Shown: positions 1-8,170, counted from the stretch's first letter. The stretch: DNA of 64,000 nt from an uncultured Amylibacter sp. (GCA_905181935.1 CAJIZV010000002.1:62001-126000); one strand, 5' to 3'. Notes: generated from the sequence alone by a model not told the origin. A program made the numbers and translations.

Positions 1-760
1 AAATAATCATCCAGCATAACGTTATTCCTAAAGAAATAGTTCCAATTGCATTAACCCGCCCTTTAGATTTTTCTTTAAGACCTGCATAGACGATATCAAC
101 TCGGACATGGCCTTCTTCTAATAAAGTATGGGCAGAAGCAAATAAAAATAGTGCTCCATACCAGAAGCGAACGAGGTCAGACATGAATGCTTGTTCATAA
201 GAAAAAATAAAGCGAAAGATTACGATTAACAATTCGCCAACAAGAATAAGTAGTGCTAACCAATGAAAACCTAGGGTTTTTGTTCTGGTTGCTAATAAAA
301 CTCCAATTATCATTAATGGAAAGTGTACATATGGTCCACGAAACTGTGACCTTCCAAGGTTTTTACCCATGGTTTCACCTATAATACCATTCAACATATC
401 TTCTACTCGAAGAAAGGCAATAATACTGTCAACACAGCCTAATAATACAACTATCCAAAAAGCTGCACGTATTACGAATGCGTTCATATTGGAAATACGA
501 TTGCTGTCTTGACGTAATGTTATTTCAGGGCTTTTAAATGTAAGTATAACTGCAAAAAAGACTGCTGCTGGGTATAACATAATTTGCAGCACACCAATGA
601 AGCCATTTTGAAGAGATGCTCCTGGCAAGCCTCCCCAAAAGGTAGCAAAATTATTAAATAGATATGCGAACATAACCCATAAGTTTGACCAACCAAGTGA
701 TCTTATGAACAACGGATTTGAAAACAAACCATTTTCACTTTGGACTGTTGTCGAAGCCAT
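1..760 (-). CDS. TRAP transporter small permease (DctQ-type), partial at window edge
   Basis: The minus-strand reading frame opens at an ATG at 760 and stays open to base 1, so the C-terminus is missing. It encodes a long hydrophobic protein with several membrane segments. It matches the enlarged DctQ subunits of the keto-acid/'mannitol-chloroaromatic' type of TRAP transporter, which are longer than ordinary DctQ. A typical stretch near the end of the visible part reads LLEEGHVRVDIVY, a form of the HxRVD motif of DctQ proteins. The start has a Shine-Dalgarno-like AAAGGA about 6 bases upstream. The gene follows the binding-protein gene in the same direction across a hairpin. The large permease DctM is expected just outside the window. 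Family assignment is from sequence and context; the substrate is not known. Confidence 0.8.
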   Translation of the reverse strand, partial: MASTTVQSENGLFSNPLFIRSLGWSNLWVMFAYLFNNFATFWGGLPGASLQNGFIGVLQIMLYPAAVFFAVILTFKSPEITLRQDSNRISNMNAFVIRAAFWIVVLLGCVDSIIAFLRVEDMLNGIIGETMGKNLGRSQFRGPYVHFPLMIIGVLLATRTKTLGFHWLALLILVGELLIVIFRFIFSYEQAFMSDLVRFWYGALFLFASAHTLLEEGHVRVDIVYAGLKEKSKGRVNAIGTISLGITLCWMII

Positions 761-784
761 TGTTATTCCTTTGACATAAAAATA

Positions 785-810
785 GGCTAAGGCAGTCTTC
801 TGCCTTAGCC
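785..810 (-). terminator. Hairpin between TRAP binding protein and permease (attenuator)
   Basis: There is a perfect 11-bp inverted repeat (GGCTAAGGCAG / CTGCCTTAGCC) with a 4-base loop. In the direction of transcription it is followed by CTATTTTT. It lies 16 bases after the dctP stop. It probably stops or stabilises most transcripts after the binding-protein gene, so that more binding protein than permease is made. Confidence 0.7.
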
Positions 811-826
811 AATAATATAACCTAAA

Positions 827-1909
827 TTAACGGTTCAATACGTTGTTACGTTTGTTTACGTAAGCTGTATCAGATAATGCAGTCCATGCTCCAATTTCTT
901 CACGCGCTTTTAAAGTGCTATCATAAATACGTGCAGACAATTCTGAATGGTCACGGGCTTCTTCGATGACTTCTGCTGCAGCTTCTCCGAAGCTGTCATA
1001 GATATCATCATTGAACTCACGTAACTGAACGCCATGGTCATTGACCAATTTGTTTAAAAACTCACCATTGTTAGCATTTGTTTCTGCTAGTGTACGAGCA
1101 TTTTCTTCGTTGCATGCTGCCTCAATTATTGCTTGATGCGTAGAAGACAGGCTGCTCCACCAAGATGCATTCATGCCTAACGCTAACTGTGAGCCAGGTT
1201 CATGCATGCCAGGATAATAGTAGTATTTTGCTGCTTCATAAAATTTCATAAAGTAGTCATTGTATGGTCCAACCCACTCTGTAGCATCAATTGCGCCAGA
1301 AACAAGATTTTCATAGATTTGGCCTCCAGGTACTGAGATTGGTGAGCCACCCAATTTAGCTAAGACGTCACCACCCAAACCTGGGATCCGCATTTTCAAA
1401 CCTTGTAGGTCTTCTGCTGAGTTAATCTCTTTATTAAACCAGCCACCCATTTGGACGCCGGTATTACCCATGGCAAAGTTTTTCAAGCCAAAGCTGCCAG
1501 CTAACTCATCCCAAAGTTCTTGACCGCCAGCATATTTTGTCCATGCGTCCATTTCACCAGCTGTTAAGCCAAATGGAATAGCTGTAAACGGTGCCCAGCC
1601 TGGGTGTTTACCTTTCCAATAGTAATCAGCTCCTATGTACGCTTGAGAATTGCCAGAAGCAACTTCATCAAAAGAATCAAATGCACCAACTTTTTCACCA
1701 GCAGCAAAATAAGTTACTTGAATTTCACCTTCTGTTAGCTCTTGAATACGCGCAGCTAAACGCTGAGCTGGTAGGCCCAATCCTGGAAAGTCTCGGGGCC
1801 ATGTGGCAACAATAGCCATTTCAATTTTACTTTGTGCTACAGATGGAGCTGCCAAAGATGTACTGGCACCAGCAATTGCTGCACCTGTTAAAAAATTACG
1901 ACGTTTCAT
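827..1909 (-). CDS. TRAP transporter substrate-binding protein (DctP family, TakP-like)
   Basis: This 360-residue periplasmic binding protein of a TRAP transporter captures an organic acid and delivers it to the DctQM permease. The N-terminus carries RRNFLTG followed by a hydrophobic stretch ending in APSVAQS, so it looks like a Tat-type signal peptide. The region around residues 200-245 (GQIYENLVSGAIDATEWVGP, then an aromatic-rich stretch) is typical of the TakP branch, which binds 2-oxo acids, usually with a metal ion. That branch fits the enlarged DctQ next to it. The start has a clear GGGAGA Shine-Dalgarno 7 bases upstream. The exact ligand is inference; pyruvate or another 2-oxo acid is a reasonable guess. 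Confidence 0.9.
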   Translation of the reverse strand: MKRRNFLTGAAIAGASTSLAAPSVAQSKIEMAIVATWPRDFPGLGLPAQRLAARIQELTEGEIQVTYFAAGEKVGAFDSFDEVASGNSQAYIGADYYWKGKHPGWAPFTAIPFGLTAGEMDAWTKYAGGQELWDELAGSFGLKNFAMGNTGVQMGGWFNKEINSAEDLQGLKMRIPGLGGDVLAKLGGSPISVPGGQIYENLVSGAIDATEWVGPYNDYFMKFYEAAKYYYYPGMHEPGSQLALGMNASWWSSLSSTHQAIIEAACNEENARTLAETNANNGEFLNKLVNDHGVQLREFNDDIYDSFGEAAAEVIEEARDHSELSARIYDSTLKAREEIGAWTALSDTAYVNKRNNVLNR

Positions 1910-2148
1910 TTATTTTCTCCCTAAAAGGTTAAAAGATGCGATTATACGGCTTATGTCAATTATTACTTATATAATACTGGTTATATTTCTTATATAAAAT
2001 GGAATTATAAAAATTTTATTTTGTAAATTTAACTTTTGGTTGTTGTCAATAAATTAATAATACTAATTGCCCTGAATATTAAAAAATATTATGATTTTTA
2101 TATAAATTAACAAAAAATTATGAGCTATTTTAGTGGCAAGATATTATT

Positions 2149-2400
2149 CTAGTAGCAAGATATCATTATTTGCAAAGCTAGATATGGCACTAGATTAAAT
2201 ATAACAATTAATATTTCATAATAAATCAATGCTTTAGGTATTTCTGCATAAAACTTATTGGAGTAATTACCCATTAAATTATCCAAAACTTTTTTTATAG
2301 CTTTTTTGAATATTGTAATCTTTAGGAAACCAACAATTAGAAGTAGGATGTTTATTAAAAGCATCCAACCGATAAAAGTAGCTACTTGTTCTAATGTCAT
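2149..2400 (-). CDS. Small membrane protein, DUF6868 family
   Basis: This is an 83-residue protein with two predicted membrane helices, roughly residues 8-30 and 58-80. The N-terminal MTLEQVATFIGW and the C-terminal NLVPYLAL match what I recall of the DUF6868 family of small proteobacterial membrane proteins of unknown function. It is the last of four small minus-strand ORFs and starts 46 bases after the stop of the ORF at 2447-2596. No strong Shine-Dalgarno is visible, so it may depend on translation of the upstream ORF. The family call is from memory of the motif; function is unknown. Confidence 0.7.
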   Translation of the reverse strand: MTLEQVATFIGWMLLINILLLIVGFLKITIFKKAIKKVLDNLMGNYSNKFYAEIPKALIYYEILIVIFNLVPYLALQIMISCY

Positions 2401-2446
2401 AATATGTTTTCTAATGTGATCTTTGAGAACAATAGCATATAAATAA

Positions 2447-2596
2447 TTATATTTCTGGAGAATTTTCTTTTATCAATTGGCTTTGTTTATGTGTTAGCTG
2501 TTCTGATCTACTAGGTATTATGATTTCAAAAATAAAAGCAGCTAAAATAGAAGCCCAAAGAACACCTATTACAACGATTATAAAAAGTTGTCCCAT
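2447..2596 (-). CDS. Small single-helix membrane protein (49 aa), unknown
   Basis: This ORF begins MGQLFIIVVIGVLWAS, has one strong hydrophobic helix (about residues 3-26) and ends in a polar tail. Its ATG shares a base with the TGA of the preceding ORF (TGATG), a typical translational coupling arrangement. I do not recognise the family. The general look, a short N-terminus, one helix and a charged tail, resembles small accessory subunits of membrane transporters, but that is only a resemblance. The coupling to its neighbours is the main reason to regard it as a gene. Confidence 0.5.
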   Translation of the reverse strand: MGQLFIIVVIGVLWASILAAFIFEIIIPSRSEQLTHKQSQLIKENSPEI

Positions 2597-2817
2597 CAAA
2601 TTGCATTATCGTAAATCTTATTAAATAAGAGAGTTTTCTTTTTTATATTTACAGTATGTTTTTTAATAGGCTGATTAAGTGGTTTTCTTTGTTTTAGAGT
2701 AATAATTATAAAGCTATTTCCCCAAGGCCAGTAACCACTGTCGTTAAAATTAATCTTTAAAAAATTTTGGTATTTCAAAAATGAACATACTATTAGTTTT
2801 TTTATGAAAGTGTTCAT
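2596..2817 (-). CDS. Hypothetical basic small protein (73 aa)
   Basis: This lysine- and asparagine-rich ORF is of unknown function. Its ATG overlaps the TGA of the 25-residue ORF upstream by four bases (ATGA), and its own TGA overlaps the next ATG by one base (TGATG). The translated sequence has no motif I recognise apart from a short aromatic stretch (GYWPWGNSF), and its composition is what AT-rich DNA gives by default. It could be a real coupled gene or a chance open frame between two true ones. Confidence 0.35.
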   Translation of the reverse strand: MNTFIKKLIVCSFLKYQNFLKINFNDSGYWPWGNSFIIITLKQRKPLNQPIKKHTVNIKKKTLLFNKIYDNAI

Positions 2818-2891
2818 TTGATTAGAAATACTGATAATATAAAAATAATAGTGTAAATCGCAATTGGTATAAGATAATTTATTCCAGTCAT
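2814..2891 (-). CDS. Very small membrane peptide (25 aa)
   Basis: A 25-codon ORF encodes a single hydrophobic helix (MTGINYLIPIAIYTIIF...). The start is preceded by AAAAGGAT at a good distance, the best Shine-Dalgarno of the four small ORFs here, and the stop overlaps the next start as ATGA. The N-terminal LIPIA followed by a helix recalls the beginning of CcoS-type small membrane proteins, but the peptide ends after the helix and no oxidase genes are near. It sits about 20 bases downstream of the hairpin RNA described at 2905-2985. It is likely the first gene of the small operon, with function unknown. Confidence 0.4.
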   Translation of the reverse strand: MTGINYLIPIAIYTIIFILSVFLIK

Positions 2892-2904
2892 TTGTTTATC
2901 CTTT

Positions 2905-2985
2905 TATGTGACCCTAACAGTGCCAGGAGGTAACACTGTTAGGGGAGCCACGAGGGGGCGCTCTTCAGGTACTTCTAACCTGTTT
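2905..2985 (-). ncRNA. Structured leader or small RNA with C-rich, anti-Shine-Dalgarno-like loops
   Basis: This short GC-rich island in AT-rich surroundings folds into three hairpins when read on the minus strand. The first is CAGGT/ACCTG (2966-2982). The second is GAGC/GCTC (2945-2963), whose loop contains CCCCCTC. The third is a perfect 11-bp stem CCCTAACAGTG/CACTGTTAGGG (2912-2944), whose 11-base loop contains ACCTCCT. Such CCUCCU-type loops are known from the cuckoo/CcsR class of alphaproteobacterial small RNAs, where they can mimic or mask Shine-Dalgarno pairing. The third loop could also pair with AAAAGGAT just downstream, so this may be a cis-acting leader for the small ORF at 2814-2891. 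The structure is visible; class and role are inference. Confidence 0.45.
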
Positions 2986-3130
2986 TGTATTAATAATTGA
3001 TGAAGATGCAGTAATAACTAGGGAAATTTGCAAACGATATGAATATATGTGAATATTTTGTGCAGGCTCTTCAAATATCCTTGTTCCACTAAAAGTTATA
3101 TGTGAAGGCTAGTCTTAAGGGATATTTTTA

Positions 3131-3814
3131 ATGACACATATTATAATTGTTGATGATGAAAAAGAAATACTGGATCCACTTGAGGAAATGCTTTCTGGTG
3201 AGGGCTATCGCGTTTCAGCATTTTCTAATCCTAAAACAGCACTCGATTTTATAAGTAAAAAAAATGTTGATATTGCGGTTTTTGATATTAAAATGCCTGA
3301 AATGAATGGATATGAATTGCTCACCCAAGCACGTAATATTCATCAAAACCTTCCTGTTATTTTTCTTTCGTCAAAGTCAGATGAGCAAGATCAAATTATT
3401 GGATTTACTTTAGGTGCAGATGATTTTGTTACAAAACCATTTAGTAAGCATTTGCTACTATTTAGAATTAAATCAGTTTTAAAGCGCCATACTCCAGAAA
3501 TGATAGCTATTCACAAACCTATAGTGTTTAATGAACTCTCGATTGACATAGACCGCCATCTTGTAACTTGGAACAATGAAATTGTTAATCTTACTGTTAC
3601 TGAATGTATGCTTTTAATTAGCTTAGCCCAAAGACCAGGTGCTGTTAAAAAACGTGAGCAACTTATGGATGCAGCTTACCAAGATAATATTTATGTAAGT
3701 GATAGAACAATTGATAGTCACATTCGAAATATACGTCGAAAATTTGAAAATATTGATAAGTTGTGTAATATTATTTTGACCGTCCATGGTTTGGGCTATA
3801 AACTAAAGGCCTAA
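3131..3814 (+). CDS. chvI: OmpR-family response regulator, ChvI-like
   Basis: This 227-residue DNA-binding response regulator has an N-terminal receiver domain (about 1-120) with the phosphoacceptor Asp52 in FDIKMP, acidic D8-D9, and the KPFS motif with its conserved lysine. The C-terminal winged-helix domain (about 130-225) contains LTVTECMLL, RPGAVKKREQLMDAAY and VSDRTIDSHIRNIRRKF. These are close to the ChvI regulators of alphaproteobacteria, which respond to acid and cell-envelope stress. The sensor gene follows four bases after the stop, so the two form an operon. The usual ChvGI partners (hprK and PTS genes) are not downstream here. Confidence 0.85.
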   Translation: MTHIIIVDDEKEILDPLEEMLSGEGYRVSAFSNPKTALDFISKKNVDIAVFDIKMPEMNGYELLTQARNIHQNLPVIFLSSKSDEQDQIIGFTLGADDFVTKPFSKHLLLFRIKSVLKRHTPEMIAIHKPIVFNELSIDIDRHLVTWNNEIVNLTVTECMLLISLAQRPGAVKKREQLMDAAYQDNIYVSDRTIDSHIRNIRRKFENIDKLCNIILTVHGLGYKLKA

Positions 3815-3818
3815 ACTA

Positions 3819-5363
3819 TTGCATAGTATATTAACAAAAATATTTGGCCTTTTGTTAATGTTTCTCATAGCCCTGTGGCTTTTCTTTTTTAGCTCAGATG
3901 ACTTTGTTAAAAACGATATTTCAAATACAAAAAAAAGGATGGAATCTTTGGCATCCTTCATGGGTAAAATTGCAAAACCATTATTTAAAAATAATGAGAT
4001 AGATGACTTTCAAATAATGTTATCAATGTTTGACACATTTAATGATGCTCAACTTTTACCGATTCATAAAGTCAAGGTTTACCGCTTCGAAGGGCAGACA
4101 AAACTCGGGGATGGCTATGTTTATTATAATGGGACACGTCCTATTCTTAGATCGCCCATATCAGTTTCACCATTAGATGCTATTGGAGATCAGGGTAAGA
4201 AAACGAATTGGTACGCTTGGGATATTATTGGTACATTGTTTTCTTATTATAGAATTCTAACTGATGCGCAGGTATTAACAGATCCAATAGTTGTCAAAAG
4301 GTCAAAATTTAATCCACAATATCATGTAATTAAAACTGGAAAAAATACATATGATATTAGAGTATTAGCTCCAATTAAGATTAACCGTAAAACTGTAGCA
4401 CTTGTTGAAGTTTGGGAGGATTATGACTTAAGAGATGCATATTTTAGTAGGAATGCGCTCAGAGTTCAGTTTTTGATTGGTATAAGTATAATTACTTTAG
4501 TGTTAGGGATTATACTTGCATTTTCCATAGCATTCCCACTTAGAAGACTATCAAAACGTTTAAATCAAAAATTAACACCAGATGATTTGGCAGAACAAAT
4601 GGCTAATTTGTCTGTTTCAAAGTTTGCATCTCGAAAAGATGAAATTGGGTTTTTACATAATAATCTTGTGGAATTAACAGGACAAATTACAAGACTTTTC
4701 CAAGATAAAGAACAATTCGCAGCAGACGTCTCACATGAGTTAAAGAATCCTATAGCTTCTATAATAGCTCATGTTGAAAATAACTTAGAAGCTGAAGGTG
4801 ATCAGAAAACAACAGCACTTTTAAAAATTAAAAATCAAGCAATTAGAATGAATAAGCTTGTATCTGACATTTCGGAAGCAGCAATAGTTGATCATGAAAT
4901 TGTAGCAAAAAAACGAGAGAAATTTAATATAAGTAATGTAATCGATGATATTACTAATCATTATATTGATGAATTGCGAAAATCGCAGATTACCTTGGAG
5001 GTAGATTTACAAAAAAATATTTATTTTAATGGATTGCCAGATAGAATAGCTCAAATTTTAATTAATCTTATCGAAAACGCAATTAGTTTTACTAAGCCTG
5101 TAGGTTCAATACGTGTGTCTCTACGGAAGAGATGGGGCAGGCCTGTGATATTAGTTGTTGAAGATAGTGGGCCTGGGGTAAAAGCTGAAATGAGAGATCT
5201 TATTTTTGATAGATTTTTCTCATCGCGTATTGGTCGTACTGTAGTTAAAAATAGCTCAGGTCTGGGTCTGTTTATGTGCCGTGAGATTGCTGAAGCTCAT
5301 GGGGGTACGATTGATATTGAAACATCTTATTTAGGTGGTGCTAAATTTACTGTAACTTTATAA
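3819..5363 (+). CDS. chvG: Sensor histidine kinase, ChvG-like
   Basis: This 514-residue membrane sensor kinase is the partner of the preceding ChvI-like regulator. It has an N-terminal membrane helix (about 5-25), a periplasmic sensing region of nearly 200 residues, a second helix (about 217-240), a HAMP linker, a dimerisation domain with the phosphoacceptor His306 in DVSHELKNP, and a C-terminal ATPase domain with ENAISF, DSGPGV and GLGLFMC (N, G1 and G2 boxes). The start is a TTG at 3819 with AAGG nine bases upstream. An in-frame stop lies just before it, so no longer start exists; the next ATG (codon 14) would cut the first helix. The ligand is unknown. Confidence 0.82.
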   Translation: MHSILTKIFGLLLMFLIALWLFFFSSDDFVKNDISNTKKRMESLASFMGKIAKPLFKNNEIDDFQIMLSMFDTFNDAQLLPIHKVKVYRFEGQTKLGDGYVYYNGTRPILRSPISVSPLDAIGDQGKKTNWYAWDIIGTLFSYYRILTDAQVLTDPIVVKRSKFNPQYHVIKTGKNTYDIRVLAPIKINRKTVALVEVWEDYDLRDAYFSRNALRVQFLIGISIITLVLGIILAFSIAFPLRRLSKRLNQKLTPDDLAEQMANLSVSKFASRKDEIGFLHNNLVELTGQITRLFQDKEQFAADVSHELKNPIASIIAHVENNLEAEGDQKTTALLKIKNQAIRMNKLVSDISEAAIVDHEIVAKKREKFNISNVIDDITNHYIDELRKSQITLEVDLQKNIYFNGLPDRIAQILINLIENAISFTKPVGSIRVSLRKRWGRPVILVVEDSGPGVKAEMRDLIFDRFFSSRIGRTVVKNSSGLGLFMCREIAEAHGGTIDIETSYLGGAKFTVTL

Positions 5364-5431
5364 TTTTTTTTAATGCTATTATTAAAAGGGATTTTTGGAT
5401 TGGATTTAAAAATAATTTTAATTTAATAAAA

Positions 5432-5447
5432 TTTACCATTTGATAAA
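5432..5447. promoter_or_regulatory. Degenerate RutR-like operator upstream of preT
   Basis: The sequence TTTACCATTTGATAAA is an imperfect palindrome. It differs from the RutR consensus TTGACCAnnTGGTCAA at three of fourteen fixed positions. It lies about 50 bases upstream of the preT start, where an operator would be expected, and better boxes stand in front of the other half of the regulon. In such AT-rich DNA a chance match is possible. Confidence 0.4.
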
Positions 5448-5499
5448 TTTTTAAATATATGTATGCTTTCATTAGTTGTGATAATTTTGGGGGACAAAA

Positions 5500-6834
5500 A
5501 TGAATCATTCAACGTCAACGGCAGGTATCGTTTCTGGACGTCTTAAAAGTGACGCATTAGTGGAAAATTTTGATGATCTACATGCACCGTTTTCAAAGCA
5601 TGAAGCATTAGTTGCTTCAGATCGTTGTTATTTTTGTCATGATGCGCCTTGTATGACTGCATGCCCTACATCCATTGATATACCATTATTTATTCGCCAA
5701 ATATCGACAGGAACGGCTGAAGCTTCAGCGAAGACTATTTTTTCTCAAAATATTTTAGGTGGTATGTGCGCGCGTGTTTGCCCAACAGAAACATTATGTG
5801 AAGAAGTTTGCGTTCGTGAGGTTTCTGAAGGTAAACCTGTCGAAATTGGTCGGTTACAAAGGTTCGCAACAGACCGACTAATGTCACAAAATATTCATCC
5901 ATTTGTACGTGCTGATAATACAGATAAAAAAATAGCTGTAATAGGCTCCGGCCCAGCTGGATTGGCTTGTGCACACAAGCTGGCGACTTATGGCCATGAC
6001 GTGACAATTTTTGAAGCACGCACAAAAGGTGGTGGTTTAAATGAATTTGGAATTGCTACTTATAAGTCAATAAATGATTTTGCTCAAAAAGAACTTGATT
6101 GGCTTCTATCTATTGGTGGTATTAAAGTTGAGTATGGTATGGCAATAGGAGAGAATATTAGTCTAAGCCAAGTACAGTCTGATTACGATGCGGTCTTCAT
6201 TGGCATGGGCTTATCTGGTGTTAATGCACTAGGTTGTGAAGGTGAAAATATGGACAACGTAGAGGATGCGGTCACCTTTATATCAGATCTACGCCAAACA
6301 GAAGATTTATCTGAAGTTCAAGTGGGACGTAATATTGTAGTTATCGGGGGTGGGATGACTGCTGTTGATGCTGCGGTACAGTCTAAACTTTTGGGCGCGC
6401 AGAATGTATCTTTAGTTTATCGCCGTGGAAAAGAAAATATGAGTGCGTCAGTTTATGAGCAAGAACTGGCAACATCCAAAGGTGTTCGTATAATTTATAA
6501 CGCACAACCACTAAAAGTATTGGCAAACGGCTCTGGCCTAGATGTTGAGTTTGGATATACGGAAACAATAAGTGGCAAATTAGAACAAACTGGTGAAAAG
6601 TTTAATATAAATGCTGATCAAGTATTTAAGGCTATTGGACAAAATTTAAATGGTGCATCTGAAACGTTAGTTTTATCAGGTGGAAAAATTCAAATTGATG
6701 AAAATGGGCGTACAAGTGTACCAAACGTTTGGGCTGGTGGTGATTGTGCTACGGGAGGTGATGATCTCACCGTTACTGCCGTAGCTGAAGGTCGCGATGC
6801 AGCAATTAACATTAACACAATGCTTTTGAGCTAG
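5500..6834 (+). CDS. preT: NAD(P)-dependent dihydropyrimidine dehydrogenase, electron-transfer subunit PreT
   Basis: This 444-residue flavoprotein passes electrons between NAD(P)H and the catalytic subunit PreA in the reduction of uracil and thymine to dihydropyrimidines. It has the GltD-like plan: an N-terminal iron-sulfur region with two four-cysteine groups (Cys43, 46, 51, 55 and Cys90, 94, 100, 104), an FAD-binding VIGSGPAG motif near residue 150, and an NAD(P)-binding VVIGGGMTAVDA motif near residue 285. The C-terminal GGDCATGG is the second FAD contact. The start has a strong GGGGGA. preA follows 22 bases downstream, and a RutR-like site lies in the promoter region. Length and domain order match E. 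coli PreT. Confidence 0.92.
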   Translation: MNHSTSTAGIVSGRLKSDALVENFDDLHAPFSKHEALVASDRCYFCHDAPCMTACPTSIDIPLFIRQISTGTAEASAKTIFSQNILGGMCARVCPTETLCEEVCVREVSEGKPVEIGRLQRFATDRLMSQNIHPFVRADNTDKKIAVIGSGPAGLACAHKLATYGHDVTIFEARTKGGGLNEFGIATYKSINDFAQKELDWLLSIGGIKVEYGMAIGENISLSQVQSDYDAVFIGMGLSGVNALGCEGENMDNVEDAVTFISDLRQTEDLSEVQVGRNIVVIGGGMTAVDAAVQSKLLGAQNVSLVYRRGKENMSASVYEQELATSKGVRIIYNAQPLKVLANGSGLDVEFGYTETISGKLEQTGEKFNINADQVFKAIGQNLNGASETLVLSGGKIQIDENGRTSVPNVWAGGDCATGGDDLTVTAVAEGRDAAININTMLLS

Positions 6835-6856
6835 AATAGGAAAAAAGGTTAATACT

Positions 6857-8161
6857 ATGGCAGATCTTACAAGTAATTTTGTTGGCATAAAATCACCCAA
6901 TCCGTTCTGGTTGGCGTCAGCACCACCAACGGATAAAGAATATAATGTTCGGCGTGCATTTGAAGCTGGATGGGGTGGTGTTGTTTGGAAAACCCTTGGG
7001 TCAGAAGGTCCACCTGTCGTTAACGTTAATGGCCCCCGCTATGGAGTTGTGCATGGTGCTGATCGTCGCGTTTTAGGTTTAAACAACATTGAACTTATTA
7101 CAGATCGTGATTTATATAAAAATCTTGATGAAATTAAACGTGTCAAAATAGATTACCCTGATAGAGCAATTATTGTTTCTCTTATGGTACCTTGTGAGGA
7201 AGAGGCATGGAAGGCTATTTTGCCTCTTGTTGAAGATACGGGCGCAGATGGAATTGAATTAAACTTTGGTTGTCCACATGGTATGGCTGAGCGGGGCATG
7301 GGTGCTGCTGTTGGTCAGGTCCCTGAATATATAGAAATGGTTACACGTTGGTGCAAACAATATTACTCAAAGCCAGTTATAGTAAAATTGACGCCTAATA
7401 TTACAGATGTTCGTCAGCCTGCTGCTGCTGCGCAAGCGGGTGGTGCGGATGCTGTTTCATTAATTAATACGATAAATTCAATTATTTCAGTTGATCTGGA
7501 TGTTATGGCACCAAATCCAACAATTGATGGTAAAGGAACCCATGGGGGATATTGTGGTCCTGCAGTTAAACCAATCGCAATGAACATGGTTGCAGAAATT
7601 GCCCGTGATCCAGAGACTTCTGGTCTGCCAATTTCAGGGATTGGGGGCATCACCAATTGGCGTGATGCAGCTGAATATATGGTTTTGGGATGTGGAAATG
7701 TACAGGTTTGTACTGCCGCAATGACCTATGGTTTTAAAATTGTTGAAGAAATGATCAGTGGTTTATCTCAATGGATGGATGAAAAGGGACATACATCAAT
7801 TGATGATTTTGTTGGAAGAGCAGTTCCAAATGTGACTGATTGGCAATACTTGAACCTAAACTATGTATCCAAAGCATATATCAACCAAGATGATTGCATC
7901 AATTGTGGGCGCTGTTATGCGGCATGTGAAGATACCTCTCATCAAGCTATCGCGATGACTAAGGATCGTGAATTTAGTGTTATCGATTCAGAATGTGTTG
8001 CATGTAATTTATGTGTAGAGGTCTGTCCTGTAGAAAATTGCATTACTATGGTTCAACAAAAGCCAGGCATGATTGACGCTCGTACGAATAAAGTTGTGGA
8101 AAAAGAACATGGAGATTGGACAACACATCCTAATAATCCAAGTGTTTTTGCTGCAGAATAA
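6857..8161 (+). CDS. preA: NAD(P)-dependent dihydropyrimidine dehydrogenase, catalytic subunit PreA
   Basis: This 434-residue subunit has an FMN-binding TIM barrel like dihydroorotate dehydrogenase (residues 1-about 310), and a C-terminal ferredoxin-type domain with two 4Fe-4S cysteine motifs near residues 346-358 (CINCGRCYAAC) and 379-389 (CVACNLCVEVC). It reduces uracil or thymine with electrons delivered by PreT, the first step of reductive pyrimidine breakdown. The substrate loop reads CPHGMAERGMGAAVGQ. In animal DPD this loop carries a catalytic cysteine, while here those positions are Ala-Val, which I believe is usual for bacterial PreA. It is co-directional with preT and preceded by AAGG. 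Confidence 0.93.
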   Translation: MADLTSNFVGIKSPNPFWLASAPPTDKEYNVRRAFEAGWGGVVWKTLGSEGPPVVNVNGPRYGVVHGADRRVLGLNNIELITDRDLYKNLDEIKRVKIDYPDRAIIVSLMVPCEEEAWKAILPLVEDTGADGIELNFGCPHGMAERGMGAAVGQVPEYIEMVTRWCKQYYSKPVIVKLTPNITDVRQPAAAAQAGGADAVSLINTINSIISVDLDVMAPNPTIDGKGTHGGYCGPAVKPIAMNMVAEIARDPETSGLPISGIGGITNWRDAAEYMVLGCGNVQVCTAAMTYGFKIVEEMISGLSQWMDEKGHTSIDDFVGRAVPNVTDWQYLNLNYVSKAYINQDDCINCGRCYAACEDTSHQAIAMTKDREFSVIDSECVACNLCVEVCPVENCITMVQQKPGMIDARTNKVVEKEHGDWTTHPNNPSVFAAE

Positions 8162-8170
8162 AATTTTTAG

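Noticed and set aside
2912..2944. The 11-bp stem as an ordinary terminator
   Set aside because: No T run follows on either strand, and on the minus strand it sits in front of a ribosome site, so a leader or small RNA fits better.
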